Assembly: GCF_042646125.1 (NCBI RefSeq)
Contig: NZ_JBHRSW010000018.1
Location: forward strand, 124,001 to 188,000
DNA from: Glaciecola flavus
GTDB taxonomy: Bacteria > Pseudomonadota > Gammaproteobacteria > Enterobacterales > Alteromonadaceae
Reading direction: 5' to 3'
DNA: 64,000 nucleotides
Of the stretch, positions 47,038-57,038 are shown one piece after another. The translations under genes were made by a program, and so were the position numbers. Positions within the stretch are counted from its first letter, which is position 1. Every line of letters starts with the position of its first letter. A model generated the notes under the pieces. It was not told the DNA's origin, ran no database searches, and was given only the letters and a program-made list of their open reading frames with translations.

Positions 47038-47919
47038 TTATTTAGCGCCTGAACTTTGATTCATGTATTTGAAGAAATCACTATCTGGCTCGATAACCAA
47101 TATGTCAGACTTACTATTGAAGCTTTGACGATAGGCATCCATACTTCGCAAGAAACTGTAAAACTCTGGGCTTTTGTTGTACGTCTGTGCATATATTTCC
47201 GCCGCTAAGGCATCACCTTCACCGCGCAGTTGACGTGCATTACGTTCTGCGTCGGCTAACATGATGGTCACCTTTGCATCAATATTGGCTCGAATAATTT
47301 CACCCTGCTCCTGACCTTTTGAACGGTATTCTCTTGCAGCTGCAGCACGCTCTGCACGCATCCGATCAAAAATTGAATTACTGATTTCGACAGGTAGGTT
47401 AATTTGTTTTACACGAACATCAATGATTTCTACACCTAACTCATCAGAACTGTCTGCCGTCTGTGTTAAAGCATCGTCCATCAATTCACTGCGCTCACCA
47501 GATACAATCTGTTGTATAGTGCGCGTACCAAATTCAGAACGTAGACCGTTAGTGACTTTTTGTTTAAGTAGGGTTTCTGCTTGTAATATATTGCCGCCAG
47601 TGGACAGATAATAACGTGCAAAATCGGTGATCCGCCATTTGACGTACGAATCAACAATCAGATCTTCTTTTTCACTCGTAACAAATCGGTCAGCGCGTTC
47701 ATCCAAGGTTTGAATACGCGCATCTAAGCGTTGTACACGAGCGAAAAAAGGTATCTTACCGTGTAAACCGGGATCATAAACAACAGGGGTTTCTGTCTCG
47801 TCCATTTTTACCTTTCCAAAGGTAATCACAATGGCACGCGTGCCCTCTGAGACAACAAATAGAGAGTTGTAACCAAGTACAAGCAAAACGGCTATAAAAA
47901 TCGCATAAATTGGTTTCAC
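47038..47919 (-). CDS. hflC: HflC, modulator of FtsH protease
   Basis: 293 residues, GTG start at 47919 with GGGAG upstream. One N-terminal membrane helix, then an SPFH/band-7 domain (VVSEGTRAIVITFGKV) and coiled coil (AERNARQLRGEGDALAAEIYA). With HflK it forms a cage around FtsH in the inner membrane. It follows hflK by 3 bp and ends at the terminator described at 46970-47008. Confidence 0.96.
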   Translation of the reverse strand: MKPIYAIFIAVLLVLGYNSLFVVSEGTRAIVITFGKVKMDETETPVVYDPGLHGKIPFFARVQRLDARIQTLDERADRFVTSEKEDLIVDSYVKWRITDFARYYLSTGGNILQAETLLKQKVTNGLRSEFGTRTIQQIVSGERSELMDDALTQTADSSDELGVEIIDVRVKQINLPVEISNSIFDRMRAERAAAAREYRSKGQEQGEIIRANIDAKVTIMLADAERNARQLRGEGDALAAEIYAQTYNKSPEFYSFLRSMDAYRQSFNSKSDILVIEPDSDFFKYMNQSSGAK

Positions 47920-47922
47920 AGT

Positions 47923-49065
47923 TTAGTTTCTCCCTTGTCTTGAAGACGTATTACGAGATGAATCTTGTCTGCGATTCGAACTCAAACCGTTAGCGATACC
48001 TTGAAACTGGTTTGGGTCAATCCGCACTTGATTGTCTCTCACTGGTGCCTGTTGCTGCATAATTCTATCCAGTGGCAAATACATCATGTTGCCATTGCCT
48101 TCAGTGTCGACCATCACTTTACTGGTATTACTAAAGACCTGCTCCATTGTTTCGAGATATATTCTTTGTCGTGTTACATCGGGTGCTGCTGCATACTGAG
48201 GTAACAGTGCTTCAAACCTAGCCACCTCACCCTGTGCTTCAAGAATAACGCGCTCCTTGTAGGCTTGGGCTTCCTCATTCATACGATTGACAACACCGCG
48301 CGCTTCAGGCTCTCTGGCTTTCGCATAAGCTTCGGCTTCTCGAATAAACCGCTCTTGGTCCTCTTGCGCCGCAATCGCGTCGTCAAACGCGTCGCGTACT
48401 TCTTCTGGTGGGCGCGCATTAGTAAAGTTAAGGTCGATGACCGAAACACCCATCTCGTAGGGTGAAACAATACTTTGCAGCTCTTCTAGTACTCTAGCTC
48501 GAATTATCTCTCTACCGCCAGTCAGAATATCGTCCATTTTTGAGTGACCAATCACATACCGGATGGCACTGTCGAAAGCTTGATTCAAGCTTTTTTCAGG
48601 GTCGACAACCGCAAATACCCATTGTTGCGGGTCAATAACACGATACTGGACTTCCATTTCAACGCCGACCATGTTTTCGTCTTCGGTAAGCATGGCGCCT
48701 CTTGAAGGAAGAGAGTTAATTGCCTGAATGTTTACGGGTATAACTTGGTCAATAAACGTAAACTTCCACTGAAGACCTGGGTTTGCTAGACCGTTGTATT
48801 CACCAAAGCGCAACAATACGCCTCGCTCTGCTTCTTTTATCGTATAAAAACCGCTTAAGGCATAAACAACAAGCGCGACGATAACGGCAAATCCAAGTCC
48901 TTTGCCGCTTAAACCATTTGATGAGCCACTATTTCCGCCTTTACCAAATTTACCGAAAATATTCTTAAGCACATCATCTAAATCAGGTGGTCCCTGATCT
49001 TTTCCCCCCTTGTTTTTCCAAGGGTCATTATTGTTGTTATTACCGCCAGGCTCATTCCAAGCCAT
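47923..49065 (-). CDS. hflK: HflK, modulator of FtsH protease
   Basis: 380 residues from the ATG at 49065, giving the standard MAWNEPGG start. The N-terminal Gly/Asn-rich tail is followed by one membrane helix (about 63-83), an SPFH domain and coiled coil (AEAYAKAREPEARG). The C-terminal 40 residues are Gln/Asn/Arg-rich. Classic hflX-hflK-hflC order. Confidence 0.96.
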   Translation of the reverse strand: MAWNEPGGNNNNNDPWKNKGGKDQGPPDLDDVLKNIFGKFGKGGNSGSSNGLSGKGLGFAVIVALVVYALSGFYTIKEAERGVLLRFGEYNGLANPGLQWKFTFIDQVIPVNIQAINSLPSRGAMLTEDENMVGVEMEVQYRVIDPQQWVFAVVDPEKSLNQAFDSAIRYVIGHSKMDDILTGGREIIRARVLEELQSIVSPYEMGVSVIDLNFTNARPPEEVRDAFDDAIAAQEDQERFIREAEAYAKAREPEARGVVNRMNEEAQAYKERVILEAQGEVARFEALLPQYAAAPDVTRQRIYLETMEQVFSNTSKVMVDTEGNGNMMYLPLDRIMQQQAPVRDNQVRIDPNQFQGIANGLSSNRRQDSSRNTSSRQGRN

Positions 49066-49182
49066 AAGTACACACTCCACAATTACTCGAACTAACTATT
49101 ATACTAGAACAATTCGCGAATAGTTTTACTCACTCGCGAATAAAAGTGTAAGAAACCTTACACCTTGCTCAACAAATCAAGA

Positions 49183-50469
49183 CTAATGCACAACATATTG
49201 GCTGAGTCTATACTCAACTTTTTTGTCCATTCGATGCCAATCTGAACTTGGCATCTGTACATTTACCAACCATTCCCCTGTATCCGAATAACCTTGCTCT
49301 AAAATACAGTTCATTTTATATAGCAAACCACGAATCTTTCCATCACTTGCCGGAATGCACAATTGACAGTTAATCATCGACTCACGTAAGCATTCAGTGA
49401 GGGCATTTCTCAATAAATCAATACCCAAACCTTGTTGCGCCGACACCCAGACCCTAATTGGGCGACCTTCTTGGTTTCTGTCAATTTTTGGCTCTACTGC
49501 CTCAAGCCTGTCGATTTTATTACAGATTATAAGTTGCGGCACGTCGTCAGCGTCGATCTCTTCGAGCACCTCATTGACTTGATCTATGTTTTCCTGATGC
49601 TGGGCATCGGAATAATCGACCACATGCAACAGTAAATCAGCTTCTTGCGTTTCTTGCAGCGTCGCCTTAAAAGCAGCCACCAAGTCATGCGGTAAATGCC
49701 GAATAAAGCCCACCGTGTCAGCCAAAATAGCCGCACCGACTTCATTTAACTCAATTTTTCTTAGCGTAGGATCTAAGGTTGCAAACAACTGATCAGCGGC
49801 ATACACACCCGCTTCAGTGATTGTATTGAACAGGGTAGATTTGCCGGCATTGGTATAGCCCACCAGTGACACCGTAGGGATTTCTGCGCGTTGTCGTGAA
49901 CGCCGCCCTTGTTCTCGTTGTTTTTGCACACGCTCAAGGCGTTTCAATATCGATTTTATGCGTCCGCGTAACAGGCGTCGGTCGGTTTCTAACTGCGTTT
50001 CGCCTGGGCCTCGCAAACCAATCCCCCCTTTTTGCCGCTCAAGGTGAGTCCAACCTCTGATTAAACGCGTTGATATGTGTTTTAACTGCGCTAGTTCGAC
50101 TTGTAATTTACCTTCGTGCGTGCGTGCGCGTTGTGCAAATATATCGAGTATTAAACTGGTTCTGTCTAATACGCGACATTTGACAAGAGCTTCTAGGTTT
50201 CTTTCTTGAGAAGGTGACAACGCGTGGTTAAAGATGACAACGTCTGCGTCGAGAGATTTAACAGTAGCAGCAATCTCTTCAGCTTTGCCGCTTCCAACAA
50301 AATATTTAGCGTGAGGAGCATTACGCTTTGCCGTGACAATGCCGGCTTGATTAACACCGGCAGATGACACAAGCATTTGCAGTTCTTGGAGGTCTTCTTT
50401 GTTTTGTTCGTCCGAAAAGTCTACGTGAACAAGAACGGCATTTTCACCAGCATCAAAACGATCAAACAA
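49183..50469 (-). CDS. hflX: Ribosome-rescue GTPase HflX
   Basis: 428 residues. The start is TTG at 50469: it gives MFDRFDAGE, matching other HflX N-termini, and GGAG lies eight bases earlier; an ATG four bases upstream is out of frame and stops after three codons. N-terminal HflX domain, then coiled coil and G domain with GYTNAGKSTLFN, DTVGFIRHLP and NKID. HflX splits stalled 70S ribosomes. Follows hfq by 15 bp. Confidence 0.95.
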   Translation of the reverse strand: MFDRFDAGENAVLVHVDFSDEQNKEDLQELQMLVSSAGVNQAGIVTAKRNAPHAKYFVGSGKAEEIAATVKSLDADVVIFNHALSPSQERNLEALVKCRVLDRTSLILDIFAQRARTHEGKLQVELAQLKHISTRLIRGWTHLERQKGGIGLRGPGETQLETDRRLLRGRIKSILKRLERVQKQREQGRRSRQRAEIPTVSLVGYTNAGKSTLFNTITEAGVYAADQLFATLDPTLRKIELNEVGAAILADTVGFIRHLPHDLVAAFKATLQETQEADLLLHVVDYSDAQHQENIDQVNEVLEEIDADDVPQLIICNKIDRLEAVEPKIDRNQEGRPIRVWVSAQQGLGIDLLRNALTECLRESMINCQLCIPASDGKIRGLLYKMNCILEQGYSDTGEWLVNVQMPSSDWHRMDKKVEYRLSQYVVH

Positions 50470-50484
50470 ACATTTACTCCGGAA

Positions 50485-50733
50485 TTAGTCTTGGCTTCCG
50501 TCGTTGTCGTTATGATTAGATGGCATTGTTATCGCACGTGATGGGACTACTGTAGAAATCGCATGCTTGTATACCATTTGACTGACGGTATTTTTAAGTA
50601 ACACAACAAACTGGTCAAATGACTCAACTTGCCCTTGCAACTTGATACCATTCACCAGATAAATTGAAACAGGAATGCGCTCTTTTCGTAGAGCGTTTAA
50701 AAATGGGTCTTGTAAAGACTGACCTTTTGCCAT
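50485..50733 (-). CDS. hfq: RNA chaperone Hfq
   Basis: 82 residues. Sm1 motif region (SLQDPFLNALRKERIPVSIYLVNG) and Sm2 (YKHAISTVVPSR) are complete, so a normal hexameric Hfq that pairs small RNAs with mRNAs is expected. The C-terminal tail is short and acidic (HNDNDGSQD). Lies between miaA and hflX as in E. coli. Confidence 0.98.
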   Translation of the reverse strand: MAKGQSLQDPFLNALRKERIPVSIYLVNGIKLQGQVESFDQFVVLLKNTVSQMVYKHAISTVVPSRAITMPSNHNDNDGSQD

Positions 50734-50803
50734 CCTATGTCCTTATTTATTATTATGTTTTGATTACCCATGTATGAGATAAGTGTACTACATATTTATT
50801 TAT

Positions 50804-51757
50804 TTATGCACCCAATTTTTGCAAAACTTGTCGCAAATTAGATTCATCGCCTGTTCTCAAGGCAATAACATCACTCCAAGCCCTTAGCCATGTAATCTGT
50901 CGTTTTGCCAATTGCCTGGTCGCAATTACCCCTCGCTCGCGCATCTCTTCGTATGAATATTCATTCGTCAGATAAGCATATACCTGTCGATAACCCACGC
51001 TACGCAGAGAGGGTAAATCAAGATGCAGCTCATATTTTTTAAGCAAATAACGGACTTCGTCTACCAATCCTGTATCCAACATTTGCTCAAATCGCTTAGC
51101 AATTCTCTTGTGCAATGTTTCTCTATCTTCTGGCATGATACAAAATTGAGTAAAGTTAAACGGGGGTTCTGCGTGCTTTTTGTTCTGCCAAAAGCTAAGT
51201 GGCTTACCCGTTGATAAAAATACCTCCATTGCTCTTGAGGTTCGTTGCATATCATTTGGGTGTATTTTTGCTGCGCTAGCAGCATCTACTTCGCACAACA
51301 TTTGGTGAACGCTAGCCAAGCCTTTGTCCTCAATCAGAGATTTAACATGCTGACGCATACTTTTCTCGCTGGGTGGTACCTCTGATATGCCGTTCACCAA
51401 TGCATTAAAATACATCATCGTACCACCTGCTAATATTGGTGTTTTGCCGCGAGCAACAATATCCTCAATTGCTGCAATAGCATCTTTTCTAAAATCTGCC
51501 ACAGAATAGCTTTCTTCAGGGCTACATATATCCATCAGCCAATGCCGAATCCCCGCCATTTCCTCTACATCCGGCTTTGCAGTCCCTATGTTCATGTCAC
51601 GATAAATCAATGCAGAATCCACACTAACAACTTCACCATTTAATGCCTTGGCTGTTTCAATTGCTAGTGCAGTTTTACCGGAAGCAGTCGGCCCCATAAT
51701 ACAAATCACAGTTGGATATTGTTTGTGATGCTTGGCATGTGAATTGTCATTTGACAT
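50804..51757 (-). CDS. miaA: tRNA dimethylallyltransferase
   Basis: 317 residues from the ATG at 51757, close to the 316 of E. coli; a TTG at 51772 would overlap mutL. P-loop GPTASGKT, then DSALIYRDMNIGTAKP and AGGTMMYFNALV. It adds dimethylallyl to A37 of tRNAs reading UNN codons. Confidence 0.96.
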   Translation of the reverse strand: MSNDNSHAKHHKQYPTVICIMGPTASGKTALAIETAKALNGEVVSVDSALIYRDMNIGTAKPDVEEMAGIRHWLMDICSPEESYSVADFRKDAIAAIEDIVARGKTPILAGGTMMYFNALVNGISEVPPSEKSMRQHVKSLIEDKGLASVHQMLCEVDAASAAKIHPNDMQRTSRAMEVFLSTGKPLSFWQNKKHAEPPFNFTQFCIMPEDRETLHKRIAKRFEQMLDTGLVDEVRYLLKKYELHLDLPSLRSVGYRQVYAYLTNEYSYEEMRERGVIATRQLAKRQITWLRAWSDVIALRTGDESNLRQVLQKLGA

Positions 51758-51768
51758 GGTAGTTTGGC

Positions 51769-53664
51769 TCAAGATAATAATGAAAGCAGATTGATTTTTT
51801 TACCCTCTTTGGCGCACAAGGCAGATAAATCGATATCTGCGTCTAAGACAAAATGTCTTAGGCGAGTAGTATCGATTTCGCTATGTTTAGCCCAACTCTC
51901 CGCAAATATTTTATTGAAGTTAAGAGCAAGCTCCTGACTATCAAATGCTGTCTTCTCTTGTGAAAAAAACCGCGCTTGTTCTTTAAATAAGGCACTAATT
52001 AGCTCAGGAAATATTTTAGCCCAAGGTAACTGCCTAAACATCGACGGTACTTGTTTCAATACCACTCTGCCACTTTGTAGACTGACTGAAAAGTCAGATG
52101 AATTGATTGTTTCGATAACTTGAGCAAGTAGCCTATCGCATTCACCCTCATTCACTGTAGCTTCGTTAGGTAAATGTTGTTTCGCAAATGACACAGGCAT
52201 TAACAGTGGTTGTTTGACTGATTCTAGACTATTGAATTTATGAGAAACAAAGGCTGATAAAATCGAAGCTAGGCTTAAGGCATGCAAAGCCGTTGATTCA
52301 CCCTCTTTTACCACAACCATGACGACATCATCGACGAGCAGACATTCTGGTAAGTCTTTACTTACCGCACTTTCCGCAGATGTTCTCATTAAAGATTGAT
52401 AATTACGGCCTGCTTCTGTGATCTTGTCATTTTCTTTTGAACTGAGATGGTTTTGCCTATTCGATATTGATTTTGCAATTCGTGGCACGAGTGATAAGGC
52501 TTCTGAAGACACAGGTTTGCTGCTTGAATTTGCATTACTCACTGACTGTAAAGGTCGAATGTAATCATGCCTATGAGACAAGTGAGGAGGATTAAAATGC
52601 GATGCATCGTATTCTGAAACAGCCACATCTGATTCCCTTGCTTGTTTACTGTGCAGGCTACTTAACAGTACCTCAGATATTCCCTGAAAAACGGCATCAT
52701 GCACTTTTCTTCCCTGCCTAAAACGCACTTCATGTTTTGCCGGATGTACGTTGACGTCTAGCGCATCTGGTGGCAAATCTAGAAATAGTACAAATGCTGG
52801 ATGTTTCGCATCGGGTAACATGCCTTCATAGGCTTGACGAATCCCATGCATAAGGAGCCTATCTTTCATCATCCGTTTGTTAATAAACAAGTACTGTTTG
52901 TCGTTATTGTCAAATCCCACGCCGGCCTTGCTTACCCAACCTGAAATAACAACATCTTCATATTCGTATTTTATTGTTGCCATTTCAGACACAAACGCGG
53001 GTTTACAAATCTGCTCTACCCGTTTTTCTGCATTTGTCGCAGTATATTTCAGTATCTTTTTATGGTTGTGTTTAAGCTCAAACGAAATATTTGGGTGGCT
53101 CAATGCAATTCTCTTAACCACCTGTTCGATATGCTGAAATTCGGTTTTGGCAGCACGCAAAAAGCGACGTCTAGCAGGCGTGTTATAAAATAAGTCGAGT
53201 ACTTCAACCGTTGTGCCATTGGGATGAGCCGCTGGTTTTAACTCAACATCCATATCACGCCCCTCGGCAAAAGCTTGCCAGGCAGCCTCTTGATTTTCAG
53301 GCTTTGAAGTAAGTGAGCATCTACTTACAGAGCTGATACTTGCCAAGGCTTCCCCTCTAAATCCCATACTCATAATCGAATCGAGATCTTCAAGATCGTA
53401 AATTTTACTGGTCGCGTGACGGCTAAGTGCTAACTTCAGTTCTTCTTTTACAATACCTTTTCCGTTATCCCTTATCGCGATCCGCTTGTGACCACCCTGC
53501 TCTATTTCTACGACAATATTGTTAGCGCCAGCGTCAATGCTATTTTCGACTAACTCCTTTACGACTGAGGCAGGGCGCTCTACCACTTCTCCAGCCGCTA
53601 TTTGGTTTGCTAAACGCGCGGGTAAAACGCGAATGCTACTTGTATTCATGATTGCAGTACTCAT
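51769..53664 (-). CDS. mutL: DNA mismatch repair protein MutL
   Basis: 631 residues. GHKL ATPase motifs: ELVENSIDAGA, IRDNGKGI and MGFRGEALASI. The middle linker (about 335-430) is polar and variable; the C-terminal dimerisation domain is about 440-631 and lacks the DQHAxxE(x)4E endonuclease motif, as in MutH-containing gammaproteobacteria. ATG overlaps the amiB stop by 4 bp. Confidence 0.97.
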   Translation of the reverse strand: MSTAIMNTSSIRVLPARLANQIAAGEVVERPASVVKELVENSIDAGANNIVVEIEQGGHKRIAIRDNGKGIVKEELKLALSRHATSKIYDLEDLDSIMSMGFRGEALASISSVSRCSLTSKPENQEAAWQAFAEGRDMDVELKPAAHPNGTTVEVLDLFYNTPARRRFLRAAKTEFQHIEQVVKRIALSHPNISFELKHNHKKILKYTATNAEKRVEQICKPAFVSEMATIKYEYEDVVISGWVSKAGVGFDNNDKQYLFINKRMMKDRLLMHGIRQAYEGMLPDAKHPAFVLFLDLPPDALDVNVHPAKHEVRFRQGRKVHDAVFQGISEVLLSSLHSKQARESDVAVSEYDASHFNPPHLSHRHDYIRPLQSVSNANSSSKPVSSEALSLVPRIAKSISNRQNHLSSKENDKITEAGRNYQSLMRTSAESAVSKDLPECLLVDDVVMVVVKEGESTALHALSLASILSAFVSHKFNSLESVKQPLLMPVSFAKQHLPNEATVNEGECDRLLAQVIETINSSDFSVSLQSGRVVLKQVPSMFRQLPWAKIFPELISALFKEQARFFSQEKTAFDSQELALNFNKIFAESWAKHSEIDTTRLRHFVLDADIDLSALCAKEGKKINLLSLLS

Positions 53665-55058
53665 GAACTCGGGATTTTTAAAACTTGCCCAATTCTCACC
53701 ACGTCAGAACTGAGGTTATTTTCATTTTTCAGCTGCCTCACCGTTACGCCATATTGCTGCGCGAGTAACGACAGGGACTCGCCACTTGATACTTTGTGTT
53801 CCTGCGGCTCATTTGCTTTCCACTGCGCCCAAAGCGTGCCATCAGGTGGGGTCTGTTTGAAATACGCTTTAATCGAATTGAACATCGCCAGTGCAAGGCG
53901 CTCTCTGTGCTTAGCCCAGTTTAAATTCTTTTCTTCTTGTGGGTTTGAAATAAATCCCACCTCAACCAGAATCGACGGTGTTTCCGGTGTTGTGAGTACC
54001 GCTAAACTTGCACTCTGTGGCGTACGTTTGTGCATTTTGGTAATACCTTTCATCTCTCTGATGACTTTGTTACTCAATTCATAACTCGACGCCCGTGACA
54101 AATCCATCGACATATTAAATATCGTCTCTGCAAAATAGCGCTCTGTATCCCTATCTTCAATTACCTCAGCAGCAGCGCCCAGTAATGCCGAACTTCTTTC
54201 TGTTTGTTCGAGTAAGCGACCTAATTCACTGTCAGCTCGCCCTTTTGACAACACCCAAACAGAGGCACCTCTTGGCTGGGGCGTAGTAAAAGCATCAGCA
54301 TGGATAGACACTAATAAATCTGCTTGCTCACGCGCTGCTATTTTAGGGCGATCGTTTGGGGATATATAAATATCACTGTTACGTGTCATGATCGCTTTCA
54401 TGCCCGCTTCGTTATTAATATGCCGCGCCAGCATCTTACCAATACTCAAGGTAATGTTTTTTTCATAAGTACCGGTCGGTCCTATAGACCCTGGGTCTTT
54501 CCCACCGTGTCCTGGGTCGACAACCACAACAATTTGTTGATCGCGATTAGGTCCATTCGAATTAACAAGAACAGGAACTGGATTAGGGTCGACTAATTCG
54601 ATGACTAAGCGATCGGGAAAATCTGCATTTTTAGGAATAGGAAATAGCTTGAGTTCAGCCTTACCCGTCATTTCTATTACTAGCCGAGTGTCTTTTGCAG
54701 ATTTAGGCTTACTGTGTCGAATTTTGCTAACAAGCCCGCCTTTTATCGCCAAGCTATCAAATGAATAACGGTTATCGACGCCCTGTAAATCTACGACTAA
54801 GCGATCCGGGTTACGCAAAGTAAAATAGCTGTACTTTGGCGTATCATTTAACTCAAGAACAAGTCGGCTGGTATCTGCCGCAAACGAAAAACGCGCATCC
54901 GTGATATTCGTGGCGCCCACCTGTATGGGAAACAAGATCGCAAAAAAACAAATAAATGCACTGACTAACTCGACGCCATCTTTCAATACGCGTGTTTGAG
55001 TATGCTTTTTTGCCAACATCACAATCGGAGGAACCATCTTTAAAAACAACTTATTCAT
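53661..55058 (-). CDS. amiB: N-acetylmuramoyl-L-alanine amidase AmiB-like
   Basis: 465 residues. Signal/anchor segment near 30-50, AMIN domain (about 52-150, septal targeting), Amidase_3 zinc domain (about 172-400; VDPGHGGKDPGSIG, SIHADAF, VEVGFISNPQE), and a C-terminal LysM (KVSSGESLSLLAQQYGVTV). It splits septal peptidoglycan during cell division. The signal peptide is preceded by about 30 extra residues. Overlaps tsaE by 8 bp. Confidence 0.94.
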   Translation of the reverse strand: MNKLFLKMVPPIVMLAKKHTQTRVLKDGVELVSAFICFFAILFPIQVGATNITDARFSFAADTSRLVLELNDTPKYSYFTLRNPDRLVVDLQGVDNRYSFDSLAIKGGLVSKIRHSKPKSAKDTRLVIEMTGKAELKLFPIPKNADFPDRLVIELVDPNPVPVLVNSNGPNRDQQIVVVVDPGHGGKDPGSIGPTGTYEKNITLSIGKMLARHINNEAGMKAIMTRNSDIYISPNDRPKIAAREQADLLVSIHADAFTTPQPRGASVWVLSKGRADSELGRLLEQTERSSALLGAAAEVIEDRDTERYFAETIFNMSMDLSRASSYELSNKVIREMKGITKMHKRTPQSASLAVLTTPETPSILVEVGFISNPQEEKNLNWAKHRERLALAMFNSIKAYFKQTPPDGTLWAQWKANEPQEHKVSSGESLSLLAQQYGVTVRQLKNENNLSSDVVRIGQVLKIPSS

Positions 55059-55533
55059 ACTCGCTTTGTAAGTATTTAACTACTTGCTCCCCTTTATGCG
55101 ACATCCCTTGTAAGGTAAACACTCTTCCCTCGTCTTTGTATTCAATAAAAATTGTAATATCTTCATCAGGCAACAAACCTTGACCTTTGTCTGGCCATTC
55201 CACGAAACAAGTCGAGTGTGCATTGAAGTAATCTCTGATCCCCATAAATTCGAGTTCTTCAGGATCTGCTAATCGATATAGATCAAAATGATAGAAATCT
55301 CTATCATTTATGACATAGGGTTCAACCAAGGTGTAGGTTGGACTTTTTACGCTTCCTTTGTGCCCAAGTGCGTGCAATAAGCTTCGGGAAAATGTCGTTT
55401 TGCCCGCCCCCAAATCACCCTGTAAAAATACAAGCATACCAGCTAGATCAAATCGCTTTATTGCAGCAGCAAAATGCTCAGCCAATAAAGCCGTATCATC
55501 TTCACTGCAGCAAAACACACTTGTTTTAATCAT
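55051..55533 (-). CDS. tsaE: tRNA threonylcarbamoyladenosine biosynthesis ATPase TsaE
   Basis: 160 residues. Walker A GDLGAGKTTFSR, then VKSPTYTLVEPY and FYHFDLYRL, all TsaE marks. It drives the TsaB-TsaD complex that makes t6A in tRNAs. Its ATG shares one base with the nnr stop, and the 3' end overlaps amiB. Confidence 0.96.
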   Translation of the reverse strand: MIKTSVFCCSEDDTALLAEHFAAAIKRFDLAGMLVFLQGDLGAGKTTFSRSLLHALGHKGSVKSPTYTLVEPYVINDRDFYHFDLYRLADPEELEFMGIRDYFNAHSTCFVEWPDKGQGLLPDEDITIFIEYKDEGRVFTLQGMSHKGEQVVKYLQSEYE

Positions 55534-57032
55534 TATTGATTCACTAACACTCTAATGGTTTCAAACAAATCACTGGCCAACAAGCCTCGCTGACCATATT
55601 TATCAGCAATCATATCACCAGCTTTAGCGTGCAATGATACACCATATTGGCAAGCCAAATGACTATCAAGGCCTTGTGCCATTAATGCGCCTAATATACC
55701 AGTAAGTACATCCCCCATACCAGCGGTAGCCATACCTGGGTTACCATGCCTGCATACCCATGCATGTTTTTGGTTATCTACAATGCTTCCTGCGCCTTTT
55801 AAAACACATACAGCGTCGTAGCGCTGTGCACACTGTCTAGCGTAGTTAAATCGGTTGCTCTCCACTTCATCGACTGTCACGTTCAGCAAGCGAGCAGCTT
55901 CTCCAGCGTGGGGGGTCATTACACAATCAGGTAGGGCAACAAAACTGGTATTCACTGCTTTTAGGTTTAATGCATCGGCATCTATGACAATGGGTTTTGG
56001 CGAACACTGCACAAAATTCATGACACATTCAAATACTGATTTACTCCATTCATTTTGTCCTAAACCTGGTCCAACAACGATACATGTCGCCCATTCAAGT
56101 GCTGCTTCTAAATCATCGCTAATCACCATTAATTCTGGGCGACCCGAGCATATTTGTACCTTTGAATCGGAATGCGCGAACACTTTGACTAAACCTGTCC
56201 CCATCCTTAAGGCAGCTTCTGCACTCAAACGGATAGCACCAGACATGCCTATATTCCCACCTATACACAACAAGCGACCATAGCTTCCTTTATGGCTATT
56301 TATGGGTCTTGGAGACAAGCCTTTAAAATGCGCAATATCGAGTACTTTCGCGTCACTTCTAGCCCGCTCATTGAAAGCCTTAGCAATCCCTAAATCTTTA
56401 AATACTAACTCACCGCAAGACTGCTTACCTGCTCCGGTGCTCAACCCCATTTTAATGCCCACAAACGTCACTGTAACGTCGGCCTGAATACAGCGCCCCA
56501 ATGATTCGCCAGTGTCCGCATCCAGACCACTTGGTACATCAATACTGATAACCGGCGTATTGGCAAGATTGACTGCGTCAATTATATCTGCAAACTCCTT
56601 GCGTAAGGTTCCATTGATACCCGTACCTAACAAGCCATCAATAATGACATCAGCCTTAGGTAGAATAGCCGCATCAAACTGACTCACTACTCCGCCACTG
56701 TCTAACCAGGCTGTCTTTGCTAGTGCTGCCTCACCATGCACATCTCTGTCTGGTTCAACGGCACAAAGCACTACGTTTTTACCCGCAAGTTTAGCCTGCA
56801 AAGCGGCTATATATGCATCTCCAGCATTGTTGCCAATACCAACTAGCACCAAGTAATTATCGACATTTGGGAAATATGCCAAGCATTGCTCAAATACCGT
56901 TTCTCCTGCCTTTCGCATCAGCAAATACATGTCAATAGCATGATCGGCAGCCGCCGCTTGTTCATGCAATCTTACTTGCTCAGCGCGATACAATTTGTGT
57001 GTTAAACTAGTCGAATCAGTCTTTTGCAACAT
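55533..57032 (-). CDS. nnr: Bifunctional NAD(P)H-hydrate epimerase/dehydratase
   Basis: 499 residues. N-terminal YjeF_N domain (about 1-220; VGIGNNAGDAYIAAL, DGLLGTGINGTLR, SIDVPSGLDADTG) epimerises damaged NAD(P)HX. The C-terminal ADP-dependent dehydratase (about 235-499; GSYGRLLCIGGNIGMSGA, VVGPGLGQN, GNPGMATAGMGDVLTGI) repairs it. Start ATG is only 6 bp from the divergent queG start. Confidence 0.96.
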   Translation of the reverse strand: MLQKTDSTSLTHKLYRAEQVRLHEQAAAADHAIDMYLLMRKAGETVFEQCLAYFPNVDNYLVLVGIGNNAGDAYIAALQAKLAGKNVVLCAVEPDRDVHGEAALAKTAWLDSGGVVSQFDAAILPKADVIIDGLLGTGINGTLRKEFADIIDAVNLANTPVISIDVPSGLDADTGESLGRCIQADVTVTFVGIKMGLSTGAGKQSCGELVFKDLGIAKAFNERARSDAKVLDIAHFKGLSPRPINSHKGSYGRLLCIGGNIGMSGAIRLSAEAALRMGTGLVKVFAHSDSKVQICSGRPELMVISDDLEAALEWATCIVVGPGLGQNEWSKSVFECVMNFVQCSPKPIVIDADALNLKAVNTSFVALPDCVMTPHAGEAARLLNVTVDEVESNRFNYARQCAQRYDAVCVLKGAGSIVDNQKHAWVCRHGNPGMATAGMGDVLTGILGALMAQGLDSHLACQYGVSLHAKAGDMIADKYGQRGLLASDLFETIRVLVNQ

Positions 57033-57038
57033 TAACTT

